Assembly: GCA_017999835.1 (NCBI GenBank)
Contig: JAGNLA010000013.1
Coordinates: 1 to 45,652, forward strand
Direction: 5' to 3'
Length of the DNA stretch: 45,652 bases
Origin: Caldisericia bacterium
GTDB lineage: Bacteria; Caldisericota; Caldisericia; JAAYUI01
Part shown: positions 29,845 through 39,160 of the stretch, piece by piece
Position numbering within the stretch: position 1 is the first letter of the stretch
Layout of the letters: each line of letters starts with the position of its first letter
Program-made: the position numbers and the translations under genes
The notes under the pieces: generated by a model
What the model was told of the DNA's origin: nothing
Seen by the model: the letters and a program-made list of their open reading frames with translations, nothing else
The model's database searches: none

Positions 29845-32316
29845 ATGGAAAACAGAGTCCTGGTGAAAAAGTACAAACTGCTGGAGCCGCTGGCTTCAGG
29901 TGGAATGGCAACGGTGTATCTGGCAAAAAATCTTGCCACCGATGAAATTGTTGTGGCAAAGATCCCAAATTTTGCCGGACTACCGAACCGGGACAAACTG
30001 GAAAAGCGATTCCTGAGGGAAGCCCAAATCCTTTCGCGAATCCACAGCAAATATGTTGTTAAAATCCACGACTTCGGTCAAGACGAAAACACTCAGGAAT
30101 ACTTCCTCATCCTGGAATACCTCCACGGCAAAACGCTTGAGGAGATATGCGCCAGGGAAAAGCTACCAATCCCAACAATCGTAGACATTGCCTCCCAGAT
30201 ATCCGAAGTTCTTGAAGACCTTTACCAACAGGGCATTGTCCATCGCGACATAAAGTCCAGCAACATCAAAATCACATCTGAAGGCAACATCAAGCTGTTC
30301 GATTTTGGCATCAGCAAGGGCGGCGATCTGCCTGCAATGACGCGTTCAACAGATTTTCTTGGCACCATCCAATACATGTCGCCTGAGCAAACCGAGGGCA
30401 GCGAAGTAGATATCCGCTCTGACATATATTCTCTTGGCATAGTCATTTACGAGATGCTCTTCCAGAAGCTTCCGTTCGACGCTCCCTCGCCTGTTGAAGT
30501 GCTGGAGATGCAAAGAAAAAAGGAACCAAAAATCCCACCGGAAGCAAGAGATCGCAATATTCCTGCATCACTGCTTGCTGTAATGTTTAGATGCCTCGAA
30601 AAGCAACCAGACAAACGTTTCCAGTCCCCTCTGGAGCTTCTGCAGGCGCTCACCCTGGTATCTGAAGAGTTTGGTATCAGCACCAGCGAAAGAGAAGAGC
30701 TCAGAAAAACAAGGCTAACCTCTGTTGCAGCTCTTGGCTCCAGTATCCCTCCTTTTGAAAGGAAACGCAGGAGAAAACTGATAACAACAATAGCTATTAC
30801 GGGTGTTCTTCTGGTAACATCGGTGGCATCGTTTTTTACTCTTCGGAGCTGCCTAAACAAGCCACCAGACCAGATTGATTTCAAGATCGCCCAGGGAGAG
30901 AGGGCGAAGTTTGAAGTTCCCATCACAAAACCTCCGGAAACTGAATCCACAAACGTCACCATCAAAGACGTTCCAACCGAAAAAGGAATTACAGTTTTCA
31001 TCGAAAAGAGTCCAAAGCCCGAAGATGACAACGCCTCGTATTGGATTTTCACCATTTACGCCGGGCTTACAACTGATCCAGGATACTACAGTTTCAAAGC
31101 AAACATTCAAACCATCAAAAAAGGTGGTGTGTCAGATGATTCGCTCAAGGATCTCATCATCGAGGTCGTCAAGGGAAATCTTGGCAGCAAGGCAATAAAA
31201 ATCGTCGCCTTTGAGGAGCTCGATCCAAACGCCAAGCTAGAAACTGCTGTGGACGTTGATGGCAAAATCATGATGCCTCTTGACCCAATAGCTGACGCCA
31301 CCCACGCTTTTGGCAACTATGACCCCAAGGAAAAGAAGTATACCTACAGCACAGCCGACAAAACTGTAGAGTTGGTGGTTGGCAAAGACACCATGAAAAA
31401 CAATGGCCAGGAGCAAAAAATTTCTGATGCGCCCGAGGAAGTCAACGGCACCATGGTTGTCACACCTGATGTTGCCGAAACAGCAACCGACACCGACATA
31501 ACAGTCAGCGACAACAAGGAATTAACTTTTGTCTATAAGGAACCTGGCCAAAAGGTAAAAAATATTGAATTCATCGCATACCAACTAGATGACCAGAACA
31601 AGAAAATTGATGGCGTCAACATTTTCATCAATGGCATCTTGAAGGGCAAAACTCCTTTCAAGATCGAGCTTCCATACGGCAGATACTTCTGCGGTTTTTC
31701 CAAGGACGGCTACAAGGAAGTTGGCAATTATCTGCTCCAGGTGACAGTCAACAGGCGTGAAAAAGAAGAGTTCTATCTGGAAAAAATTACTATTCCAGTG
31801 GAAAAGAAGCCTGAAGAAACAAACAATAACAACACTAATATTAAACCAGAGAAAACAACTGGAACATTGACTTTATCCGTGAATGTCCCGTGGGGTAATT
31901 TCACAGTCAACGGCAAAATCTATGAAAACACTCAGTCAAAGACGCTCGAGCTGCCAGAAGGCGAATACAAGATTGATTATTACTTACCGGTTATAAACCT
32001 GTCAAAATCAAAAACCGTAAAGGTTTCAAGAAACTCGACAAGCAACTGTACCTTTGAGATTGAGTCTGGTGTTCTGGTTGTTAAATCGACAATCGATCTT
32101 GTAATCTACATCAATAATGCTCCACCATCCCTAAATGCTGTTTCTTCTCCAACAAAACCCTTAAAAATAAATATCGCAGCTGGAACATACTCAATAAAAT
32201 CGCTTAAATCGGGGAATTTCTTCTTTGATAATGGTCAGCATGAACAGATCAAAACAGCAGTGGTAAAACCTGGGGAGGTCACAACAGTTGAATTTGTAGT
32301 AACGAAGAAACCATGA
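29845..32316 (+). CDS. Transmembrane Ser/Thr kinase with stalk-like and PEGA ectodomain
   Basis: An 823-residue receptor-like kinase. The cytoplasmic kinase (about residues 9-272) has Lys39, His133-Arg-Asp135, Asp153-Phe-Gly155 and Ser-Pro-Glu at 179-181. A basic stretch precedes the single membrane helix at 312-333. Outside, residues ~340-450 are beta-rich. Residues 452-540 resemble a copper-amine-oxidase-N 'stalk' domain (Lys-Ile-Met-Met-Pro-Leu...; Val-Asn-Gly-Thr-Met-Val-Val-Thr-Pro). Three PEGA-like modules start near 572, 672 and 741. Such ectodomains sense the cell envelope or ligands. The ribosome binding site is GAGAGGAAA. Its last codons overlap the next gene (ATGA), so kinase and secreted cargo are made together. 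Confidence 0.9.
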   Translation: MENRVLVKKYKLLEPLASGGMATVYLAKNLATDEIVVAKIPNFAGLPNRDKLEKRFLREAQILSRIHSKYVVKIHDFGQDENTQEYFLILEYLHGKTLEEICAREKLPIPTIVDIASQISEVLEDLYQQGIVHRDIKSSNIKITSEGNIKLFDFGISKGGDLPAMTRSTDFLGTIQYMSPEQTEGSEVDIRSDIYSLGIVIYEMLFQKLPFDAPSPVEVLEMQRKKEPKIPPEARDRNIPASLLAVMFRCLEKQPDKRFQSPLELLQALTLVSEEFGISTSEREELRKTRLTSVAALGSSIPPFERKRRRKLITTIAITGVLLVTSVASFFTLRSCLNKPPDQIDFKIAQGERAKFEVPITKPPETESTNVTIKDVPTEKGITVFIEKSPKPEDDNASYWIFTIYAGLTTDPGYYSFKANIQTIKKGGVSDDSLKDLIIEVVKGNLGSKAIKIVAFEELDPNAKLETAVDVDGKIMMPLDPIADATHAFGNYDPKEKKYTYSTADKTVELVVGKDTMKNNGQEQKISDAPEEVNGTMVVTPDVAETATDTDITVSDNKELTFVYKEPGQKVKNIEFIAYQLDDQNKKIDGVNIFINGILKGKTPFKIELPYGRYFCGFSKDGYKEVGNYLLQVTVNRREKEEFYLEKITIPVEKKPEETNNNNTNIKPEKTTGTLTLSVNVPWGNFTVNGKIYENTQSKTLELPEGEYKIDYYLPVINLSKSKTVKVSRNSTSNCTFEIESGVLVVKSTIDLVIYINNAPPSLNAVSSPTKPLKINIAAGTYSIKSLKSGNFFFDNGQHEQIKTAVVKPGEVTTVEFVVTKKP

Positions 32317-35033
32317 AGAAATACGTTCTATTGATTGCATGTTGCATGCTCGCCTGCAGCTCGGTTGCAGCACTGGGCTTTCCTTTGTCCTGGTGGCCAT
32401 CGTTTGGGTATGACCAGCAAAAGAATGCCGTCTGCCCCTGGCTTTACGCACCACCGATAATCGAGGATAAAAACTGGGATGTTCAACTCAAATCTGGTGT
32501 CTGGAGTCAGCCTATCGCCACCGATGACAAGCTGTACGTCTTGTCGGTCATCGACGCTTCAAAAAACCAGAAGAGTTCGATCCACACCCTGGGCATCAAG
32601 AACAATTATGGCAAGGAACTGCGATCTCTTGATGTAAGTATTGTCGAATCGGCAAATATTCAGAAATACGATGACGCGCCGGTGGCTACCCCGGCAATAA
32701 CGCCGGCAAGCGATGGCAAAACAATCCTTGTTTTCGGTGACAACGAAGGCAGAATGCTCGTTTACCAGAACGAAACCCTCAAGTCAAACTACACCCTTGG
32801 CATTGGAACCCCCATCTGCACTTCGCCAACAATCTCAGATAACAAAATCTACATCTCAAGTGGAAACAAGCGTACATATATCCTTGATCTTGACGACACG
32901 AGGCTCGTCTATGGCAGCATTCAGACACAAAAGATCGTCTCAACATCTGTAACCATCTGGCAGGATTATGCCATGATGGGCGATAACTCTGGAACATTCT
33001 ATATTTTCGACAAAAATGACGGCAGGGAGATCAAACAAATACCCATCAACAACATCGACACAATCCGGTCCAGTGCCTGTATAGCTACAATCAAAGGCAA
33101 GACCTACGCTGTGTTTGGGTCCAACAAAGGACGGATCCACAGAATTAGACTGGACAGCGGGAACTTTGAAACAGATTCAAAGTTTATCACTCAAGGCTCA
33201 GGCAGCGATGAATTCTGGGCAACACCAACGTTTTATAATGGCTATATCTATATAGGGAATGAAAACAATTTTCTCTATAAAATTGATCTGGAATCACTGA
33301 CCGTCGCTAGCAAAATCAACCTTAACAACTCAATTTTTTCTCAATGTGTCATAAATAACGGTTTTCTCTACATTACAACTGCGAATAGAATAAACAGCAC
33401 CGAAGACTTCAGGGGGTCATTGTTTATTCTCGGCCTCGACAATTTCAAGGTTTTTGGTAGAGAATACACCATTGAAGGTGGAGCCTATGCTCCGCCAATT
33501 TTTGCAGCAAACAGGCTTTTTGTTGCATCAAGAACCGGCAAGGTCTACTGCTTTAAAGGAATGCAGCCAAATGTCACGGTAACGCCTGAGAAGCTCACAT
33601 TTCCGATGATCGCTTACGACGCAAACTCGGTTGACCCAATCAACATCAAGATAACCAATAATACAGATTATACCTACATTACAGGCTCAATAAGGACTGA
33701 GCCGAAAGATACATGGCTTAAGGTTTCAAAACAAACTTTTGATGGGAATTCCACAACATTAAAGGCATGGGTAGACCCTTCTGAAGTCTCAAACCGATTG
33801 GGAACACTTGAGAGCACCATTTACGTTGACTATATTTTTGGCCTAGAGCAAAAAACCATGAATGTCCCGGTCAAGGTTACCTTCGAGCCAAAACCTCCAG
33901 TCTTTACCCTCAGCAGATCAGAGATCAGCATCAAAGGCAAAAATGAAGACGTTATTGAGTCCGTAGGTGTCAACCTCAAGGAATACGATTCAGACCAAGA
34001 GGTCACGTTTATCGCAAAACCAGGCGCTTCATCGGACTGGTTCCGAGTCGAGAATCCAACTTTCGTCCTCAACAAAACAAAATCCACGGCAAGCGTGACA
34101 ATTTCAGTTAAACCCTCCGAATTGATCAAAAAGAACCCCAATGTTTACCAGTACAAGGGTTCGATGGAGATATCCTGTATTTACCGAAACAAACCCACAG
34201 GCACCAAGACTATCATTGTTTCGATGCAGATTGAAAAGGATTTCATAATCGCAGTACCATACATAGAAGAAAAAACCATTACAAAAACTCTGTCTTTTGA
34301 TGAACTTTCGAGGGGGCTGACCGATAAACACACTTTCCATATCATAAACAGAGCCAAGTCAAAAAGCATGTCTATACCAAAACCGCCTGCAATCGACTAC
34401 TGCTCAAGTCCCATAAAAGACTGGATCGTTTTTGAAAAACCGTTTCCACTTGAACAGGATGGAAACTTCAGCATTGACCTAGGAATTGCCGTTGACACAA
34501 AACTGTTCATGCCATGCCAGAATTATTCTGCAACAATAAAGGTTCAGTTCGATACAGGCGAGCCCATTGAGCTGACAGTAAAATATTCAACATCAACAAT
34601 AGACAGGGTAACCATCAAATTTATCATCAATTCAATAACATACTGGGTCGACAATTTGGCTCAATCCAAAAAAATGACTGCTCCACCATATATCTCTGCA
34701 AAAGGCAATACCATGGTTCCAATTCGACCGATTGCTGACACCCTTGGGTACTACTACAACGCTAAAATTACATGGATGGCTGAAATCAAGACAATTACTC
34801 TTGAAATGGGCGACAAAACCCTAAGACTGGTTGTCGGACATAACAAAGCATACATCGACAATCCTGATGGCTCCATCACGGAAACAGTTTTGTCCTCTCC
34901 TCCTGAAATCAAGAATGGTTCAACATTTATTCCCCCAAAAATCATCACCGACACCTTCGGAGGAAAAGCCGGCTGGGAACAAACAACAAAAACCGTAACA
35001 TTTGAGTTTGTCAATCCGAGGTTGAAACAATGA
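32313..35033 (+). CDS. Secreted PQQ-like beta-propeller protein with BACON-like modules and C-terminal stalk domain
   Basis: A 906-residue exported protein. The signal peptide (Lys-Lys, hydrophobic core) ends near residue 20; a Met-Leu-Ala-Cys could act as a weak lipobox. Residues ~30-420 contain WD/PQQ-propeller blades (repeated Ile-Tyr-Ile-Ser-x-Gly-Asn-type strands and a Gly-x-Val-Tyr-Cys motif). Two BACON-like modules follow (Trp-Leu-Lys-Val-Ser near 470; Trp-Phe-Arg-Val near 575). Residues ~770-900 are the stalk domain (Asn-Thr-Met-Val-Pro-Ile-Arg-Pro-Ile-Ala-Asp; Lys-Thr-Ile-Thr-Leu; Ser-Thr-Phe-Ile-Pro-Pro). It overlaps both neighbouring genes by 4 nt. It resembles the protein at 39161-41434. 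Possible surface or ligand-binding partner of the kinase (inference). Confidence 0.85.
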   Translation: MKKYVLLIACCMLACSSVAALGFPLSWWPSFGYDQQKNAVCPWLYAPPIIEDKNWDVQLKSGVWSQPIATDDKLYVLSVIDASKNQKSSIHTLGIKNNYGKELRSLDVSIVESANIQKYDDAPVATPAITPASDGKTILVFGDNEGRMLVYQNETLKSNYTLGIGTPICTSPTISDNKIYISSGNKRTYILDLDDTRLVYGSIQTQKIVSTSVTIWQDYAMMGDNSGTFYIFDKNDGREIKQIPINNIDTIRSSACIATIKGKTYAVFGSNKGRIHRIRLDSGNFETDSKFITQGSGSDEFWATPTFYNGYIYIGNENNFLYKIDLESLTVASKINLNNSIFSQCVINNGFLYITTANRINSTEDFRGSLFILGLDNFKVFGREYTIEGGAYAPPIFAANRLFVASRTGKVYCFKGMQPNVTVTPEKLTFPMIAYDANSVDPINIKITNNTDYTYITGSIRTEPKDTWLKVSKQTFDGNSTTLKAWVDPSEVSNRLGTLESTIYVDYIFGLEQKTMNVPVKVTFEPKPPVFTLSRSEISIKGKNEDVIESVGVNLKEYDSDQEVTFIAKPGASSDWFRVENPTFVLNKTKSTASVTISVKPSELIKKNPNVYQYKGSMEISCIYRNKPTGTKTIIVSMQIEKDFIIAVPYIEEKTITKTLSFDELSRGLTDKHTFHIINRAKSKSMSIPKPPAIDYCSSPIKDWIVFEKPFPLEQDGNFSIDLGIAVDTKLFMPCQNYSATIKVQFDTGEPIELTVKYSTSTIDRVTIKFIINSITYWVDNLAQSKKMTAPPYISAKGNTMVPIRPIADTLGYYYNAKITWMAEIKTITLEMGDKTLRLVVGHNKAYIDNPDGSITETVLSSPPEIKNGSTFIPPKIITDTFGGKAGWEQTTKTVTFEFVNPRLKQ

Positions 35034-37900
35034 AAAAGATGGCGTTTTTATGTGCGTTCATGCTAATGGCCGTCAGCGCACCAGTGACGGTTCCAGAAAA
35101 AGTTGTTGTAGCCTTGGGCACTTGGACACAGGCAAATGGATCACCGATACCCAACTATGACGAATTCAACAGAACCGACGACACAAACGGAACAGTCTGC
35201 GCCACAACAAATTCAGGGAAACCGTACATTTGCTGGAGCGAAAACAAATTTGGAGATTATAAAATTTGCGTTTCAACATCTGATGGAGAAAACTGGCTTC
35301 CCCCTTCAGGTGACACAACTTTCTCAAACTTTGAAGTAATCAATGTTGCCGGAAAATGCACCAACCCATCAATGATCGTCATCGATTATGACGATGGCAC
35401 CACAGCCCAAGACATCCCCATCATTTTTTTTGACCGCAATGACGGAACCCACTATAAATCATGCTGTGCATATTTGAAAGATGGTACCTGGTTTACAAAA
35501 GACTTCACCCGTACAAGCAACCAGGAAGCCAGGCCTTTTGTGACAATTGGGGATGATGACAGGATATACGCCACATGGTGCCAAGGATACTATGGGTACG
35601 ACAGTTTGCCTGTCATTATTGCGGCCGAAATGGATTTTCCCCTGGTATGGAAACATATTGACGGTTCACCGGCAATAAATTCAGCCAATCCAATCTTTAG
35701 CAGCCCTGAATACTTCTATCACAGCCGTGTTGCAATTTTCGATGGCAAACCGATTTTATGTGCTGAATATAAAGAGACAATGTACTCTGATTTTGACATA
35801 GCCATCGCAAAATGGGACGGCGCAAACTGGACAGGATTGACAACACCAGATTTTACAATTATCGGTGACTCTACCTATAGTGACAATTCACCCAGAATTG
35901 CGGTATCGGCCTCTGGTTCACCCATACTTTGCTGGGTGACCGATTACAACGGCGCAAAGAAAACATTCTTTACATATTGGACTGGATTAGGTTGGGCATA
36001 TCCCGGAGGTACAAGCGGTTATCAGAATATTTCCGACTCTTTGTTGTCAGGAGAATCTACTTTCAACGCCGACATGATAATGGGTCAATACAACATTTGC
36101 CACCTTGCCTTCAACATCAGAAACAATAACGTGATATACCTCCAAACCGACCTTGAAGAATGGTTTACGGTTGACAAACAACCAGGAATCACCCTGCTAC
36201 CTTATGGCATTTCAAACCCAAGTCTTGCTTCGTGGATGAGCAATTACCCAATGATTGCCGGAGACCGACTCCTCCCTGCTGACAATCCTGCATTCACAAT
36301 GTATTGGGTCAACCAGAGTTTCTTCGTGGAATGGGGCATCGAAATAAGTCAACCTCCGCACACCATTCTCAGATTTGATGATGACGGCAAAACAATACCG
36401 GCCATTGATAGTCTCACCTACAAACTAAGGGCAATGATCAACATCCCTCAAAGCTACCAGGCAAGCAACATTATTGCAACATACAATGTTCCCACGGACG
36501 GAAAATTCATACCCAATCCATCACTTAACAGTCTACTTTTCTTGGACAAATGGGTATGGCTGCGTAACGGTAAAAACTGGATACAGTTGTCGGTTTTTCC
36601 TCCTCTAAATTCACCTTTATGGGATGAAGTCACCAAAGTGAGGCTACTGATCAATCCAATCGTATTCAAACCAATCATCAGGTTTGACATTGGCTTCAAG
36701 GGTTCGGCACAAAAAGGGAAATGGATGAAAAATCTGTTGGATGTTTCCTTAACTGCGTCAACAAACACCATTTCAAGTTCATTCAACTCCTCCACCCATT
36801 TGCAAGACACAACACAATATTTCTCCAGTACCAATATTGTGTCCAATCCAGTAGGTCAATACATGCCTCCAACCTTCTACCTAAATGTTGACCCTAATTC
36901 CGGAACGATATCTACTGACGGGGGAAAGACGGCATATTTTACCGTATACATCATCCCTGTTGGATTATTCCTTGATGATGTACTGTTAAGCATGCCACAG
37001 CAGGGCGTTTATGGTCTTGCACCCAATTTTGGCAACACACAGGTGCCAGGCAGGCCAGGCATCAGATCAACAACCCTCGCAATAAAAGGTACAAAAAAAA
37101 CACCAAGAGGGCCACTGGATGTAAAAATTCAAGGCGACAAGGTAGACTCTTCGTCCTATGGCGGAATAAATTTGCATTCAACAGCTTCAATATCCGAATC
37201 CGATGCATCTGCATACACAAATGTAAGGCTAGATGTCGAAAGAGCACAGTTGCTCCTTTCAAAGAAAGCCGACAGGGTGAACGTCCAGCCAAACTCTGTG
37301 ATCACATACACAATCACCATCAGAAACGTGGGTGGGGCAACAGCCTACAGCGTGTTCCTCAAAGACATCCTTCCAGAAGATGTCGACTACCTGAGCTCAT
37401 TCCCGACATCAGCAGTCTCAGGCAAAACTGCCTCATGGGACGTTGGCGACATCCCCCAAAACAAATCAGTAATTTATACCATAAAAGTCAGGGTTAAGGA
37501 CATATTTTTCTCATCCGGTTCGACAATTTCCAATGTTGCTACGGCTGAATACGACGGTTGGCTCACCTCTTCGACAACAGTATTCGTAACTGTCAGACCG
37601 GCAGAAACGCCATGCCCTGCACCTCAAGCAGAGATAAGGTTCGAAACCGACGGAAAAGACCCCCAGGCTGGCATAGAAATAAAAGGCAAACTTCGAATCT
37701 GGGATGGCTGCAGCCCATACAAATTCCAGCTATTTTGGGGCGATGACACGGATGAAGATTTTGGGCATCTCGACCAAGAAGGTTACTATTCGCTTCCTCC
37801 TCACACCTACGCAACAAGCGGCACCTATTTCCTTGTATGCTACATTACAGACAAATATGGAAAACAAAACGTTATCAGAAAGCAGATGGTCGTTCACTGA
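35030..37900 (+). CDS. Secreted beta-propeller-like protein with DUF11 and PKD-type C-terminal domains
   Basis: A 956-residue exported protein with a signal peptide ending near Val-Ser-Ala at residue ~20. Residues ~30-430 look like a sialidase-type (Asp-box-like) six-bladed propeller, with recurrent Ile-Cys-Trp-Ser-Glu and Tyr-Ala-Thr-Trp patterns. A long beta-rich linker follows. Residues ~733-860 are a DUF11/'conserved repeat' module (Ile-Thr-Tyr-Thr-Ile-Thr-Ile-Arg-Asn-Val-Gly; Leu-Pro-Glu-Asp-Val). The end is a PKD-like domain (Trp-Gly-Asp-Asp-Thr; Thr-Tyr-Ala-Thr-Ser-Gly-Thr-Tyr). No stalk domain or cell-wall anchor is visible, so it may be released or bound non-covalently. Coupled to the previous gene by ATGA; its end overlaps the convergent exonuclease gene by 7 nt. 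Confidence 0.85.
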   Translation: MKKMAFLCAFMLMAVSAPVTVPEKVVVALGTWTQANGSPIPNYDEFNRTDDTNGTVCATTNSGKPYICWSENKFGDYKICVSTSDGENWLPPSGDTTFSNFEVINVAGKCTNPSMIVIDYDDGTTAQDIPIIFFDRNDGTHYKSCCAYLKDGTWFTKDFTRTSNQEARPFVTIGDDDRIYATWCQGYYGYDSLPVIIAAEMDFPLVWKHIDGSPAINSANPIFSSPEYFYHSRVAIFDGKPILCAEYKETMYSDFDIAIAKWDGANWTGLTTPDFTIIGDSTYSDNSPRIAVSASGSPILCWVTDYNGAKKTFFTYWTGLGWAYPGGTSGYQNISDSLLSGESTFNADMIMGQYNICHLAFNIRNNNVIYLQTDLEEWFTVDKQPGITLLPYGISNPSLASWMSNYPMIAGDRLLPADNPAFTMYWVNQSFFVEWGIEISQPPHTILRFDDDGKTIPAIDSLTYKLRAMINIPQSYQASNIIATYNVPTDGKFIPNPSLNSLLFLDKWVWLRNGKNWIQLSVFPPLNSPLWDEVTKVRLLINPIVFKPIIRFDIGFKGSAQKGKWMKNLLDVSLTASTNTISSSFNSSTHLQDTTQYFSSTNIVSNPVGQYMPPTFYLNVDPNSGTISTDGGKTAYFTVYIIPVGLFLDDVLLSMPQQGVYGLAPNFGNTQVPGRPGIRSTTLAIKGTKKTPRGPLDVKIQGDKVDSSSYGGINLHSTASISESDASAYTNVRLDVERAQLLLSKKADRVNVQPNSVITYTITIRNVGGATAYSVFLKDILPEDVDYLSSFPTSAVSGKTASWDVGDIPQNKSVIYTIKVRVKDIFFSSGSTISNVATAEYDGWLTSSTTVFVTVRPAETPCPAPQAEIRFETDGKDPQAGIEIKGKLRIWDGCSPYKFQLFWGDDTDEDFGHLDQEGYYSLPPHTYATSGTYFLVCYITDKYGKQNVIRKQMVVH

Positions 37901-39096
37901 TCATCGGAATTAACTGTTTTTTCTGAGAATTTGAGTTTCTTTCGAGTCAATCTCTCTGCTCGTTTTGCGAGATTATCTGTTTCATCGGATTTGCCAGTCA
38001 GAATGTACATGTTCCTATTGACGGATATCGCTTTATTCGTAACATCGAGCGCTTTCTGATAGTCCTTTTCGGTGTGCTCGTAGTGTTTGGCCAACTCACA
38101 CAGGGCTTTCACTGAATGTTGTGAGTTGAGTGAGACGTTGGAGAAGCATTGTGCCGCTTCAACAAACTCGCCTTTCTTTTTGTGAAGCATCCCCAGTTGC
38201 GTCCAGGCTTCGTCTTTCATGGCACATTCTCGTGAATCTGCTGCCTTTTGAAGCAGCGGCGAAGCCAGATCCTGATGCCCTTTTCTGTCAAAATACCTGG
38301 CCAGTCCAAGCATTTCAACAGGACTATCGAAGTGACAGCTTTCCGGGTTTTCATACATTGAACCAAGAACTTCCAAAAGCCTGTACATGCTGGAGACATC
38401 AAGCTGATTGTGCCTGATAACATCTGGCAGGTGATCGGGGTTGCCGGTTCTCATCCAATCGAAATAAACCTCTGGAATCAATGCACCATCAATATCATTC
38501 TCTCGTTCAATTCCAAGAATGTTGGTTTCGAGGCTCTTGAGCGAACAGGACTCCAGTTTCCTTTTCCATACCGGCCTTGAGAGGTGAAGAAGGTCGAGGT
38601 GAGGCTTGCCCACCATGGTGTTTTCAATTCTCGAAAGCGCAAAACGCGTGGTCAAAAGAGGGAGGTCGAACATTTTTCCATTGAAAGAAGCAATATGGGT
38701 GAAGGGTTTTGCAAAATCAGAAAGCATTTCCAGCAAAGCCGGCTCGTCACCAAACCCAGGCATAAACAACTGGATAACAAGAAACCTTGATCCTGAAACA
38801 AATCCTAATCCGACCAAGAATGCAAATACACCTGTGCCACCAGCAAGACCAGTCGTCTCTGTGTCAAAAAACAATATTTTGTCAGGCTCCGGAACATCGG
38901 CTACACTGCAAAGTTTCTTAATCTGAAGCTTCGACGCATCGATCCTGTGACTGGATTCTACCTGAAAAACTCTCATCGATCCAATGGTTTCCCAGTCACC
39001 TTTGACAAGCTCTTCGATACCCCTGGTGGTCTGTTGGGATTTAGCAATCGGTTCTGGATGGCCAATGATTCTGGAAAGCTTGTCCGAAAGACTCAT
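37894..39096 (-). CDS. YprB-type RNase H-like exonuclease with C-terminal TPR-like repeats
   Basis: A 400-residue cytoplasmic protein. Residues ~70-255 are the RNase_H_2 (YprB) fold: Phe-Phe-Asp-Thr-Glu-Thr-Thr-Gly (Asp78, Glu80), Ser-Phe-Asn-Gly-Lys-x-Phe-Asp-Leu-Pro-Leu-Leu near 140, and a His-Asn-Gln-Leu-Asp-Val segment near 230 supplying the last Asp. In better-known YprB relatives that segment has Tyr where His stands here. The C-terminal ~130 residues are paired helices with Leu/Ala spacing like TPRs (Glu-x-Ala-x-x-Phe-x-x-Val motifs). Bacillus YprB has this nuclease-plus-TPR layout. Likely a DNA or RNA 3'-5' exonuclease; substrate unknown. It follows the propeller/stalk gene by 64 nt on the same strand. 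Confidence 0.85.
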   Translation of the reverse strand: MSLSDKLSRIIGHPEPIAKSQQTTRGIEELVKGDWETIGSMRVFQVESSHRIDASKLQIKKLCSVADVPEPDKILFFDTETTGLAGGTGVFAFLVGLGFVSGSRFLVIQLFMPGFGDEPALLEMLSDFAKPFTHIASFNGKMFDLPLLTTRFALSRIENTMVGKPHLDLLHLSRPVWKRKLESCSLKSLETNILGIERENDIDGALIPEVYFDWMRTGNPDHLPDVIRHNQLDVSSMYRLLEVLGSMYENPESCHFDSPVEMLGLARYFDRKGHQDLASPLLQKAADSRECAMKDEAWTQLGMLHKKKGEFVEAAQCFSNVSLNSQHSVKALCELAKHYEHTEKDYQKALDVTNKAISVNRNMYILTGKSDETDNLAKRAERLTRKKLKFSEKTVNSDDQ

Positions 39097-39160
39097 GCCT
39101 TGTTTGCCTCAAACCAAATATTCCTGCCGGCATCTACCGACAGGGAAAACATCAGCGCAA

